Assembly: GCA_022711665.1 (NCBI GenBank)
Contig: JAKLEN010000006.1
Span: 62,001 to 126,000 of the forward strand
Source: Acidobacteriota bacterium
GTDB taxonomy: Bacteria; Acidobacteriota; Aminicenantia; Aminicenantales; Saccharicenantaceae
Length of the DNA stretch: 64,000 nucleotides
Direction: 5' to 3'
Shown piece after piece: positions 15,646-25,700 of the stretch (its first letter is position 1; every line of letters starts with the position of its first letter). Both the position numbers and the translations under genes were made by a program. A model generated the notes under the pieces. That model ran no database searches and was not told where the DNA came from. It saw nothing but the letters and a program-made list of their open reading frames with translations.

Positions 15646-18600
15646 ATGAACAAGCTTAAAACGGCCCTTTCCTTAATTCTCTTATTATCGGGTACATATA
15701 CCGTCGCGTATGCCCAAAGCATTTCCATTACCTCAATTGAGCCTTCTACGCTTACCGTGAGTCCGGGGGGCAGTGCGTCGATTACGGTAACCATATCCAG
15801 AACGTCCTATACCGGGAGTGTGTCCCTCGCGATTACAAGCTCATTGCCCTCGGGAGTGACAGCAACTTACTCCCACCCTGGAACTGGTAATACCGGGACG
15901 ATCACACTTACAGCATCTACGAGCGTGGCAACGGGCACCACGACGCAAACAGTTAGGGCGAGCGGGACGGGGGTATCTTCAACCACGAGGACATTTAGCT
16001 TAACAGTCGCGTGGCCCGCAGGAATTGGAAGCCTTTCCATTTCCCCCTCTTCCGTTACGCTAAATCCTGGGAGTAGTGTGTCCATATCGGCAACAATCAC
16101 CCGGGTTAACGGGTTTACGGGCAGTGTATCGCTCTTGATTACCAGCACATTGCCCAGCGGGGTAACGGCTACCTATTCAGGACCTGGGACCGGCAATACA
16201 GGGACGATCACGCTGACGGCAACAACTAGCGCGAGTCAAGGCACTACGACACAAACAGTCAGGGCCTCGGGGTCTGGCGTAGCGCCCGTCACAAATACGT
16301 TTAGTCTCTCGGTTACGCCTCCTCCGGGCATCGGAAGCCTTTCGGTAACTCCTACCTCAGTCACAATTAACCCAGGAGGAAGCGTTTCTCTAACTGCAAC
16401 AATCACCCGGGTTGGTGGGTACACAGGCAGTGTTTCGCTATTAATTACTAGCACTCTGCCCTCAGGAATAACGGCAACCTACTCGAATCCCGGAACCGGC
16501 AATACAGGGACGATCACGCTGACGGCAACAACCAGCGTGACTCTGGGCACCACGACACAGACAGTCAGGGCGAGCGGGAGCGGCGCCGCGTCGGTTACCG
16601 ATACTTTCTCCCTTATTAGTGAAAAACTCGCAGGAATCGGGAGTCTCTCAGTTACGCCTTCTTCAGTGACTCTCAATCCTGGGGCAAGTGTGTCATTGAC
16701 GGCCACGATAACGCGGGTCAACGGATACACTGGGAGCGTCTCGTTATTGATAACCAGCACACTGCCCAGTGGGGTAACGGCTACCTATTCAGGACCTGGA
16801 ACCGGCAATACAGGGACGATCACGCTGACGGCAACAACCAGCGTGACTCTGGGCACCACGACACAGACGGTTACGGCCAGCGGGACTACCATCGCTTCGG
16901 TTACTGATACTTTTAACCTTACGGTCTCTAGGCCCTCAGGAATCGGGAGTCTCTCAGTTACGCCTTCTTCAGTGACTCTCAATCCTGGGGCAAGTGTGTC
17001 ATTGACGGCCACGATAACGCGGGTCAACGGATACACTGGGAGCGTCTCGTTATTGATAACCAGCACACTGCCCAGTGGGGTAACGGCTACCTATTCAGGA
17101 CCTGGAACCGGCAATACAGGGACGATCACGCTGACGGCAACAACCAGCGTGACTCTGGGCACCACGACACAGACGGTTACGGCCAGCGGGACTACCATCG
17201 CTTCGGTTACTGATACTTTTGACCTGACAGTAGCGAACTTAGCAGGAATTGGAGGCCTTGAGGTTCTACCATCGCCCATAACTCTATATCCCGGCACCAG
17301 TGGGGCAGTGACGGCGAACATTACACGAATTAATGGATATACAGGGAGCGTCTCACTTCTTATTACATCCACTCTTCCAACGGGAGTAACAGCATCCTAC
17401 TCTGGCCCTGGTACTGCGAATACAGGAACGATTACATTGACGGTTGACACGAGCACCGCGCTTGGTACCTGGACACTTACGGTAAGGGCAGGTGGTACCG
17501 GCATAGACTCGGTTACGGATACCTTTGACCTAACGGTCGGCGCGCCGCCTGCAATCGGGTCTATGGATGTGACGCCCGGCGCAATTACGATATATCAGGG
17601 GAACAGTGGCCAATTAGCGGTGTCAATAACGCGAACCAATGGTTACACGGGCAGCGTTTCTCTCTTGATTACGAGCACGCTGCCGACCGGAGTGACGGCG
17701 GCCTATTCTGGTCCCGGGACCGGGGATTCTGGAACGATTACACTAACTGCAAGCACGAGTGCGGCCCTTGGAACATTGACCATCACGGTTTCCGCCAGTG
17801 GGTCAAGCGTTAATCCCGTTACTGATACCTTTGATCTGACAGTTGGGCCACGTCCTGCAATAGGGTCTTTGGATGTGGTCCCCGCTTTGATTGAAGTATA
17901 TCAGGGGAATACAGCCGACTTGGCCGCTAGCATTACGAGGATAAGCGGATATACCGGAAGTGTATCTCTACTGATTACCAGTTCTCTTCCTACCGGTGTT
18001 TCCGCGTCCTATTCCGGACCTGGGACTGGGAATTCTGGTACTATCACCCTCACGGCCGATGTTAGTGCTCTCTTGGGGACATGGACCCTCACAATTGCCG
18101 CCACTGGATCAGACGTCGATTCCGTTACTGATACCGTTGAGCTGACGGTCGGGCCACGCCAAGCTATTACGTTGGACATCACGCCTCCTGCGATTTCTGT
18201 ATATCGTGGCGGAACAGCACAGCTGCAAGCGACTATCTCGAGGATTAGCAATTATCAAGGGGCAATAACACTTTCGATCAGCCCTGCCCCCCCTGCTGGC
18301 ATATCGTTTGGTCTTGTTCATCCGGAAACTACAAGTACTGGCACTATCACGGTAGATGTCCAACCATCCGCTTCTCTAGGGGCCTCTTCTTTTGTAGCAA
18401 CCGCGAGCGGGCCAGGCATTGTACCTGTGACAGATACCTTTACGATTACCGTTGTACAGGAATACTTCATTTTATCAGACGTCCGAGTTCAAGATGGATC
18501 AGAAGCATTCTCTGTCTATGTTAAACCCTCTAGCGTAGGAAATGGATTTGATAAATCAACCATGATGACTATGGCTGATTGGAGCCGGATATCATCACTG

Positions 18601-21600
18601 TATCTTACTGAACTTGAATCTAATACGAGCCTACCTTTAACTGAGGCCTCAAACCGTGGGTGGCTGGACCTTGTGGCAGATGCTACCTACCCTCGTTGGT
18701 TCACATCTTATAGATTTGATACTCGGGTATTTTCCAGTGGGAACGATATGTTCTTTGCTCCTCCTATCTACCGGCCTCTAGTACTTGAGTTGGCCTATGG
18801 GGGACTCAATCCATTCGATTCAGCAGAGAGACAAAACCTTTATTCGCGCTATCTAATGGACGCCGTATCTGGACGGAACGTCGAATACCCGACAGAGCTA
18901 CAAGATGTCCAGGTAGACACGACTACCTTGCACTTAGAACGGCTAGATGCCGATGTCGCAGCTGGACTTGTGAGCGATTTATCCGTGATTGCGGGAGACG
19001 TCGAAGATTCGGATGTGCTGGATTTTATCAACGGACGGACGTTGAGTATTGGTAAAGGGCATTCGATTGCCAGATTACTTAAAGAATATGGCCGGATTCT
19101 GCAAGCGAATCCGACGCTTGTTAATCAGCTGAGAATCGGAACTGACATATTAGAAATCGCGGGCGACTTAGCACAAGTCGGCTTGACCGTGGAGAATGAA
19201 GCTACGGCCGAGATAGCTATGAGGGCCTATCTAAACTCAAGTGCCATCGCCAAGAGGAGGCTGGCTCTACTGGGGGAGGCTTACCAGTACTGCCGTAACA
19301 ACGGCCTTTCCAACTTGGATGCTTCCCTGGGTGCGGCGCTCACGAGTCTATCTTCGATGATAGGCACCGAGGAGGCCGCATGGAGGTCCAACCTTAGTGC
19401 TGTCCTCAACCAGGGTACAGTGGCGAATCTACTTGAATATGGAATTGGGATTGCCGACGTCATTACGGAAATATCAACAGGCAGGCCAGATGCCACTGTA
19501 TCTGGTCAGATATTGGTTCGGATTGTGCGCGCTTTGAGTGAAAATGTGAATTCTCCGATCTTCAAAAATGTCCCCGAGCATCCTCTCTGGGGTTCAGTTG
19601 TTGCTGGGGCAACTACTTTCGTTAGACTCTTAAGCAAGGCTTCAGAGTTCTATCGTAATTATGCAGCAGCGCTTACTGTTAATGAGATGCTTGCTAGGTA
19701 TGATAGCTACCTTCCTTTTCAATCAGGAACCATCATAGATCCCCCCATCGTGATAAAGAAGAAGGACGCAATGTTCCTTTTGACCTATCAAGCCTACCGA
19801 TTAATTGATTTGACGGTCGATTATTATGCTCCTTCATCGGGGTGGGAATGGGTAATGTGGCTTGAAGATGCAGGCGTATCACTTTTAAGTGCAGGACCGA
19901 CTGCCGGATTCAGCATGGTCAGCCCCATTACCCAGGGCGCGATGATGGCAATTACGCAACTACAGAATTGGGTCTACGATGACATTCTTGACGACGCTCG
20001 CCAAGAACTCCAAAACATCATGGATGGTTACGAGGCCAACAGGACGGCGGACCGGAACCTGCGTACCTTCTTTGAAACCAACTACCTCACTGGGTCTACT
20101 ACCCCAGATATTCCCGATGTGCCTACATCTCAATTGAGAATTATACCAATACTCAATCAGAGCGTTGAGGTCGGATCTACAGTCACGGTCCTCGTCGGCA
20201 TAGAAGGGCTGGCGCAGGGCGATACGGCCAACATTGCTTTTTCTGGATATAGATCGGGAACAGGGAATCAGATACCAATATCGCCGACGCTTGAAGAAGT
20301 CGGGCAACATCAGATTACCGTCCTTGCGAGTTCGGCCAGCAGTGGTTCTGACGAATATGTGTTCAATGTCGAGGTTATTCCCGTTGTGCTCCTGCCCGAG
20401 ATTAATGTGTTAGGTTACGCATCAGGAGCTGTCCATGACTTCGGCTCCGTCACAGTCGGTGCAAGTGCTGAGGCCAGCTTCACCATCGAGAATCTCGGCA
20501 CGGGAACTTTGGCTCTTTATGGAAATCCGATAATTTCAATAACGGGCATAAATGCTGCGGAGTACCATGTAGAACTTCAACCGACCAGCGAAATAGCTTC
20601 TGCGTCCTCGTCTTGCTTTGTCATTTGGTTTTCTCCGACCAGCGCCGGACAAAAAGAAGCTAGTATCCTAATCCAGAATAGCGATTATGATGAGGGCAGG
20701 TATCTAATCAGCTTCGCGGGCGGAGGCTTAGCCACCTACCCTGAGATTGATATCCAACGAGGGGCTACGCCTATTCCCGATGGGCATACTTTCAACCTAG
20801 GTTCCGTCAATGCCGGTTCGGCCACACAATGGTACGATTTCATGATCTGGAATAATGGGTCAGCGGATCTGATACTCAATAACGGACAATTTCCAGTCAT
20901 TACAATTACGGGCGCCAATATATCTGATTTCATGGTTGATTATCAGCCTGGTACCACGATAGTACCTGGATGGCCAAGTGAATTCAGCATAGTTTTCAGA
21001 CCGTGGAAGCCAGGGCTTTTTGATGTCCATATCTCAATCGCTTCCAATGATCAGGATGAAAATCCGTATGATATATCTTGGACCGGAGAAGTGATTCCGT
21101 CGCCGGTCAAGAATGACTTCAATTGGGATGGACATGAAGATATTCTATGGAGATATTATGGGACTGGCGGCCGTAACCGGGTATGGTTCTTGGGATCCAC
21201 GGTAGGACTGAGTCAAAATCAGGTCGTTTCAGCCCAGCCCGATTCGGCTGAGAAATCAATGGTCTCAGTTGAGGAGATGACTCGGCGGCGGCTTAAAGAC
21301 CCTCGGGATATGGGCTGGAGCTCAAGTCGCTCAGAAACAGTCGTGTCCAAACGAGACCTGATGGGTGAGAGCACAGCTCAGGACAGACGGCCGATCGTAA
21401 TAGACGATCCGCGTATGGCGGGGATCCTAAAGGGGGAGTCTTTGGATCTATCGCCGCTCCTATCGGTTACGGATCCTACACAGCTAAACAAGCTTATAGG
21501 GAATGAAGCCAAGCTTAGTGCTGCTTTTTCCATTCAGGCTTCTACTTACCTTGGGGGGGCTGACCTGCTAACGGTTGAGGATCCAAACTGGCAGATCGTT

Positions 21601-22245
21601 GGGACTGGGGATTTTAACCACGATCGTAATGTGGACATCTTATGGCGGTATAATGCGTCACCTGGGTGGAATCTAGTCTGGTTGATGAAAGGTACCCACT
21701 GGGACCAGACGATTGAACTGGAGCCAGTTGAGGACCCGAATTGGCATGTCGTTGGGACAGGGGATTTCAATAAAGATGGGAACACTGACATTCTATGGCG
21801 ATACGATGGTACGTATTCTGGGATTGCTGGATTTAACTGGATTTGGTACATGAATGGGACGAATTGGATTGGAGGTCATGAAATACTGTCGGTAGCCGAC
21901 CTAAACTGGCAAGTCGCTGGGATAGCAGATTTTAATAAGGACGGCAACATCGATATTCTATGGCGATACAATGGGACTGGTGGCTATAATTGTGTTTGGT
22001 ATATGGACGGGCCGGAGTGGACGCAGACGGTGCAGCTTTATCCGGTAGAGGATTCCAATTGGCATATTGGAGGTGTCGGTGACTTCAATGGCGATGGAAA
22101 TGTGGATATTGTCTGGAGGTATAACGGGACATATTTAGGTACTGAAGGTTTAAATTGGTTCTGGTATATGACCGGCACCTCCTTGATTGGAGGAGAAGCG
22201 ACCATCAGTGTCCCAGATCTTAAATGGAAGATAGCAAACCGCTAG
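15646..22245 (+). CDS. Giant secreted repeat protein: Ig-like array, helical domain, ASPM/SPD-2-like domains, FG-GAP cassette
   Basis: This 2199-aa protein has a Sec signal peptide (residues 1-23, ending AYA) and AGGAGG upstream of the ATG. Nine tandem Ig-like units of about 102 aa (residues 25-945) share GSVSLLITSTLPSGVTATYS and TGTITLTA. Residues about 945-1490 form a helix-rich domain with several hydrophobic helices that I cannot assign. Next come an Ig-like stretch and two choice-of-anchor-D/ASPM-SPD-2-like domains (about 1586-1695 and 1699-1816). The end is the shared FG-GAP cassette (1824-2199) with five D-F-N-x-D/H-x loops. It is probably a cell-surface adhesin or structural protein. 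GC content and codon use are visibly lower than in the next four genes, and direct repeats flank it, suggesting acquisition from another source. Confidence 0.88.
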   Translation: MNKLKTALSLILLLSGTYTVAYAQSISITSIEPSTLTVSPGGSASITVTISRTSYTGSVSLAITSSLPSGVTATYSHPGTGNTGTITLTASTSVATGTTTQTVRASGTGVSSTTRTFSLTVAWPAGIGSLSISPSSVTLNPGSSVSISATITRVNGFTGSVSLLITSTLPSGVTATYSGPGTGNTGTITLTATTSASQGTTTQTVRASGSGVAPVTNTFSLSVTPPPGIGSLSVTPTSVTINPGGSVSLTATITRVGGYTGSVSLLITSTLPSGITATYSNPGTGNTGTITLTATTSVTLGTTTQTVRASGSGAASVTDTFSLISEKLAGIGSLSVTPSSVTLNPGASVSLTATITRVNGYTGSVSLLITSTLPSGVTATYSGPGTGNTGTITLTATTSVTLGTTTQTVTASGTTIASVTDTFNLTVSRPSGIGSLSVTPSSVTLNPGASVSLTATITRVNGYTGSVSLLITSTLPSGVTATYSGPGTGNTGTITLTATTSVTLGTTTQTVTASGTTIASVTDTFDLTVANLAGIGGLEVLPSPITLYPGTSGAVTANITRINGYTGSVSLLITSTLPTGVTASYSGPGTANTGTITLTVDTSTALGTWTLTVRAGGTGIDSVTDTFDLTVGAPPAIGSMDVTPGAITIYQGNSGQLAVSITRTNGYTGSVSLLITSTLPTGVTAAYSGPGTGDSGTITLTASTSAALGTLTITVSASGSSVNPVTDTFDLTVGPRPAIGSLDVVPALIEVYQGNTADLAASITRISGYTGSVSLLITSSLPTGVSASYSGPGTGNSGTITLTADVSALLGTWTLTIAATGSDVDSVTDTVELTVGPRQAITLDITPPAISVYRGGTAQLQATISRISNYQGAITLSISPAPPAGISFGLVHPETTSTGTITVDVQPSASLGASSFVATASGPGIVPVTDTFTITVVQEYFILSDVRVQDGSEAFSVYVKPSSVGNGFDKSTMMTMADWSRISSLYLTELESNTSLPLTEASNRGWLDLVADATYPRWFTSYRFDTRVFSSGNDMFFAPPIYRPLVLELAYGGLNPFDSAERQNLYSRYLMDAVSGRNVEYPTELQDVQVDTTTLHLERLDADVAAGLVSDLSVIAGDVEDSDVLDFINGRTLSIGKGHSIARLLKEYGRILQANPTLVNQLRIGTDILEIAGDLAQVGLTVENEATAEIAMRAYLNSSAIAKRRLALLGEAYQYCRNNGLSNLDASLGAALTSLSSMIGTEEAAWRSNLSAVLNQGTVANLLEYGIGIADVITEISTGRPDATVSGQILVRIVRALSENVNSPIFKNVPEHPLWGSVVAGATTFVRLLSKASEFYRNYAAALTVNEMLARYDSYLPFQSGTIIDPPIVIKKKDAMFLLTYQAYRLIDLTVDYYAPSSGWEWVMWLEDAGVSLLSAGPTAGFSMVSPITQGAMMAITQLQNWVYDDILDDARQELQNIMDGYEANRTADRNLRTFFETNYLTGSTTPDIPDVPTSQLRIIPILNQSVEVGSTVTVLVGIEGLAQGDTANIAFSGYRSGTGNQIPISPTLEEVGQHQITVLASSASSGSDEYVFNVEVIPVVLLPEINVLGYASGAVHDFGSVTVGASAEASFTIENLGTGTLALYGNPIISITGINAAEYHVELQPTSEIASASSSCFVIWFSPTSAGQKEASILIQNSDYDEGRYLISFAGGGLATYPEIDIQRGATPIPDGHTFNLGSVNAGSATQWYDFMIWNNGSADLILNNGQFPVITITGANISDFMVDYQPGTTIVPGWPSEFSIVFRPWKPGLFDVHISIASNDQDENPYDISWTGEVIPSPVKNDFNWDGHEDILWRYYGTGGRNRVWFLGSTVGLSQNQVVSAQPDSAEKSMVSVEEMTRRRLKDPRDMGWSSSRSETVVSKRDLMGESTAQDRRPIVIDDPRMAGILKGESLDLSPLLSVTDPTQLNKLIGNEAKLSAAFSIQASTYLGGADLLTVEDPNWQIVGTGDFNHDRNVDILWRYNASPGWNLVWLMKGTHWDQTIELEPVEDPNWHVVGTGDFNKDGNTDILWRYDGTYSGIAGFNWIWYMNGTNWIGGHEILSVADLNWQVAGIADFNKDGNIDILWRYNGTGGYNCVWYMDGPEWTQTVQLYPVEDSNWHIGGVGDFNGDGNVDIVWRYNGTYLGTEGLNWFWYMTGTSLIGGEATISVPDLKWKIANR
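15720..18460 (+). repeat. Nine-unit ~306-bp coding repeat array
   Basis: The units are about 306 bases each. Units 4 and 5 are the most recent copies: 16631-16915 is identical to 16937-17221, a period of exactly 306. The outer units have diverged, and unit 9 is least like the rest. This pattern fits expansion by recombination within the array. Confidence 0.9.
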
Positions 22246-22266
22246 CGTGTAACAGACGTTCATAAT

Positions 22267-22416
22267 TTAAACCCCAGTATATACGTGATAATATTGAGCC
22301 GATTGCGACCAAGTAGCATCCGCCGCGCCGGCCGAGAGCAGCAAGACCAGCGCCGTCGCGAACGCGCCCACCAGGCGGCCGGACGCCCGGGCCCGGAGGA
22401 TGGAATCCCCCGCCAA
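22267..22416 (-). pseudogene. Truncated copy of the zincin gene 5' end
   Basis: From the TTG at 22416 the minus strand reads MAGDSILRARASGRL, as in the intact gene at 14970. It follows that gene for about 33 codons with several substitutions, then leaves homology (ADATWSQSAQYYHVYTGV) and stops at 22267. The membrane-anchor part is present and the catalytic domain is missing, so it is a duplication fragment. Confidence 0.8.
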
Positions 22417-22511
22417 CAGACACCCCCCCGACGGCCGCTATCTATGCCAACCCCGTTTTGGCCCCCCTAATGAAAAATGGCGCGGCAACCGCCCCTTGTC
22501 AAGCTGAATTC
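22319..22511. repeat. Direct repeat, right copy (~190 bp)
   Basis: Same orientation as 14873-15061. The main difference is four extra bases within GCTATCTATGCC, where the left copy has GCTATGCC. The sequence to the right is different (CGCGGAAATC versus TACGTCCAGG). Confidence 0.9.
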
Positions 22512-22558
22512 GCGCGGAAATCGGGCCGCCGGACCTTGCGCCTCCAGGCCACGGCGCC

Positions 22559-22587
22559 TTGACACGGCGCTGCGTCTCTCTGATAAT
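22559..22587 (+). promoter_or_regulatory. Sigma-70-type promoter for the first LRR gene
   Basis: A perfect TTGACA (22559-22564) and GATAAT (22582-22587) are separated by 17 bases, about 120 bases upstream of the ATG at 22709. Confidence 0.6.
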
Positions 22588-22708
22588 AATTAATGCCAAG
22601 GGAAGCGGACAATCGAATCGGGCTCGTTTTCCAAGGATAAAGTGTGCTATCCTTATTCAAGACGTGGGGAAGGGTTTTTCGGGAACCTTCTTATAACTTG
22701 GGGGCAGC

Positions 22709-25700
22709 ATGAAAAGAGCGGCGTTTGTCGTTATCTCGATCCTGCTGGCGGGGTTCGGCCTGTCCGCCCTGGCGGCCATCCCGGCCTCCCAGCGCCAGGC
22801 CCTTATCGCGTTGTATAACGCCACCGGCGGCGATTCCTGGACCAACCGGACCGGTTGGAAGACGCCTCCGCTCGATTCCGACGGCTTCGCCATGCCCGGA
22901 ACGGAGAACACCTGGTACGGCGTGACCACGGGCGCTTCGAACACCACGGTCACGGGCATCAACCTGTCGTCCAATAACCTCGTTGGCAGCCTGCCTTCGT
23001 CCATCAGCGACCTGACCGGTCTGACGGCCCTGAACCTCCACACCAACCTGCTCTCCGGATCGCTGCCCGCCAGCCTGGGCAGCCTGACCGGCCTGACCCT
23101 CCTGCACCTTTATCAGAATTCCTTCACCGGATCGCTGCCGACCGAGCTGGGAAGCCTGACTAACCTGACGGTTTTCGACGCCTACCAGAACCAGTTCACG
23201 GGCAGCATCCCGGCGAGTTTCGGCGGCCTGACCTCGCTCCAGAGCCTGCTGCTTCAATCCAATCAGCTCGAAGGGGGCCTGCCGGCCGAATTGGCGTCCC
23301 TGACGAACCTGCAGCAGCTCAACTTCCACTCGAACCTGCTGACCGGCTCCATCCCGGCCGGCTACGGCGGGATGACGAGCCTGAGGAGCTTGCGCCTGCA
23401 CGGTAACAGCCTGAGCGGGAACCTGCCGACCGAGCTGGGCAACCTGACCAACCTGCAGGAGCTCTATCTGGGCGAAAATGGCTTCTCCGGGTCCATCCCC
23501 TCGAGCTTAGGGAACCTGTCCAACCTCCTTTATCTTTATATGGAGTACAACAGCCTCGAGGGCTCGATCCCGGCCTCGTTCGGCGGGCTGACGAACCTCC
23601 TCGTCCTCAGCCTCCACCACAACCAGCTCAGCGGAACGATCCCCGCCGAACTGGGGAACATGACCAGCCTGGGGGACCTATCGATCCAGCTGAACCAATT
23701 GACCGGGTCCATCCCGCCCGAGCTCGGCTCTCTGGCCGCCCTCGAGATCCTGGACCTGCACGCGAACCTGCTGACCGGATCGATCCCCTCGCAGCTGGGA
23801 AATCTCTCGAGCCTTCTCTACCTCTACCTCCAAGGCAATCAACTGACCGGCGCGATCCCCACGGCCCTCGGCTCCCTGACGAACCTTCTTTACCTGCGGC
23901 TTGATGAGAACGATCTGAGCGGCGGCCTTCCCGGGGAGCTGGGCTCCCTGACGAACCTGATAGACCTCTGGGCCTGCGGCAACATGCTGACCGGGACCAT
24001 CCCGGCGTCCCTGGGCAGCCTGGTCAACCTGCAATACCTGCATCTTCACGGCAACGCCCTGGAAGGCCCCGTCCCGACGGCGATCACGAACCTGACCGCC
24101 CTCCTTCCCGAGGGCACCGATATCGGCTACAACGCCCTCTACTCCTCCGATTCCGCCGTCACCGCGTTCCTAAATTCCAAGGATGCGGACTGGTCGGCGA
24201 CCCAGACGGTGGCGCCCACCGGTCTCACCGCCACGGCGCTCGACGGCGCGAACATCCTCGTATCCTGGGTGCCTATCGCCTATACCGCTCATACCGGGTA
24301 TTACGCGCTTTTCTCCTCGGAAGCCGCCGGCGGACCTTATACAGACATCGGTCACACGGCGAACAAGTCGGCCGCGTCCCTTCAGGTCGGCGGGCTCACG
24401 CCCGGGCTGACCTATTATTTCGTCGTCAAGACGCACACGGACGCGCACGCCGGCAATCAGAACGCCCTCGACAGCCATGAGAGCGCTGAGGTCTCGGCCA
24501 CGGCCTGGACCCAGGTCAACGTCCGGATCACGGGGACGATACTGGCCGGCGGGTCGCCGTTGGCGGGCGTCGTCCTGTCGGGGCTGCCGGGCAATCCCGT
24601 GACCAACGCTTCGGGGGTCTATGACGTGACGGCCTCGGCCGGCTGGAGCGGCACGGTGACGCCGACGTTGGCCGGCTATACGTTCACGCCGGCCTCGCGG
24701 ACCTACGCCTCGGTCACCGAGGATCAGCTCAGCCAGGATTACGCGGCGGCCCTGGTGCCGGCGACGATCACGGTCACTTCGCCCAACGGGGGAGAGGCCT
24801 GGACGGCCGGGACGAGCCACGCGATCACCTGGTCGTCCACTGGGCTCGCGGACAGCGTCACGATAGACCTCTACAAGGGCGGGGTCTACTCCAAGACCCT
24901 GGGGACCGCTGCGGCCACCGCCGGGACGTTCGCCTGGACGATCGCCTCGAACGAGACGGCTGGGACGGACTATCGGGTGCTCGTCTGGCAGGGCAGCGTT
25001 TCCGACGACTCGGACGCCGATTTTACCGTGACCGCGGCCGTGCGGGTCGACTTCAACAAGGACGGCCGCGAGGATCTTCTCTGGCGGTATTACGGAACGG
25101 GCGGCCGCAACCGGGCCTGGTTCCTCGGCGCTACGGGGGGCACGGCGCTGCTGCAGGCCGGGCCGGACCCCGAGCTGCAGGCCGGGGCGACGGCCGGCGG
25201 GATCGCCGGTTCCGCGGAACGGATCGCCGGAATGATGGGCGCGAGCCGGTCGGGAAAGCTGATCGTGGCCGACCCCCGCGATGCCGTGGATCCCCGAAGC
25301 TGGAGAGAAGGGTGGAAGAGCGGGGCGGAAAGCCGGAAAGACGGATCTGATCCGGAGATGAACGCGCTGCCTCTTAGCGCCGGAGTGTCCGATCCCGGCC
25401 TGGCCGCCGCGGTGTGCGCGGCCGACCCGGCCATGACTATCCAGGCCACGGCCCTCCTGGGGGGGGGCGACATTCCGGCCGTTTCCGACATGACCTGGCA
25501 GATAGTCGGGACGGGAGACTTCAACAACGACGGCAGCGTTGATGTTCTGTGGCGCTACAACGGCGCCGGCGGCAAGGTCCGGGTCTGGTACATGAGCGGG
25601 ACGACGCTCCTCTCGGGAGCGGATATTACGTCGGTATCCGACTTGAGCTGGCAGGTCGCCGGGACGGGGGACTTCAACAAGGACGGCCATGTGGACATCC

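Larger units (their letters stand above)
22246..22708. other. Intergenic region with right direct repeat and promoter
   Basis: No intact gene lies here. It holds the truncated zincin copy (22267-22416, minus), the right direct repeat (22319-22511) and a good promoter (22559-22587) for the LRR gene. The 100 bases before the LRR start show no further clear signals. Confidence 0.7.

Noticed and set aside
15462..15659. 65-codon frame upstream of and overlapping the 2199-aa gene
   Set aside because: It lacks a ribosome-binding site, and its end lies across the strong AGGAGG and start of the giant gene.
15720..18460. Regular 306-bp repeats considered as a CRISPR or satellite array
   Set aside because: The units are in-frame protein-coding Ig-like domains with no spacers and no cas genes.
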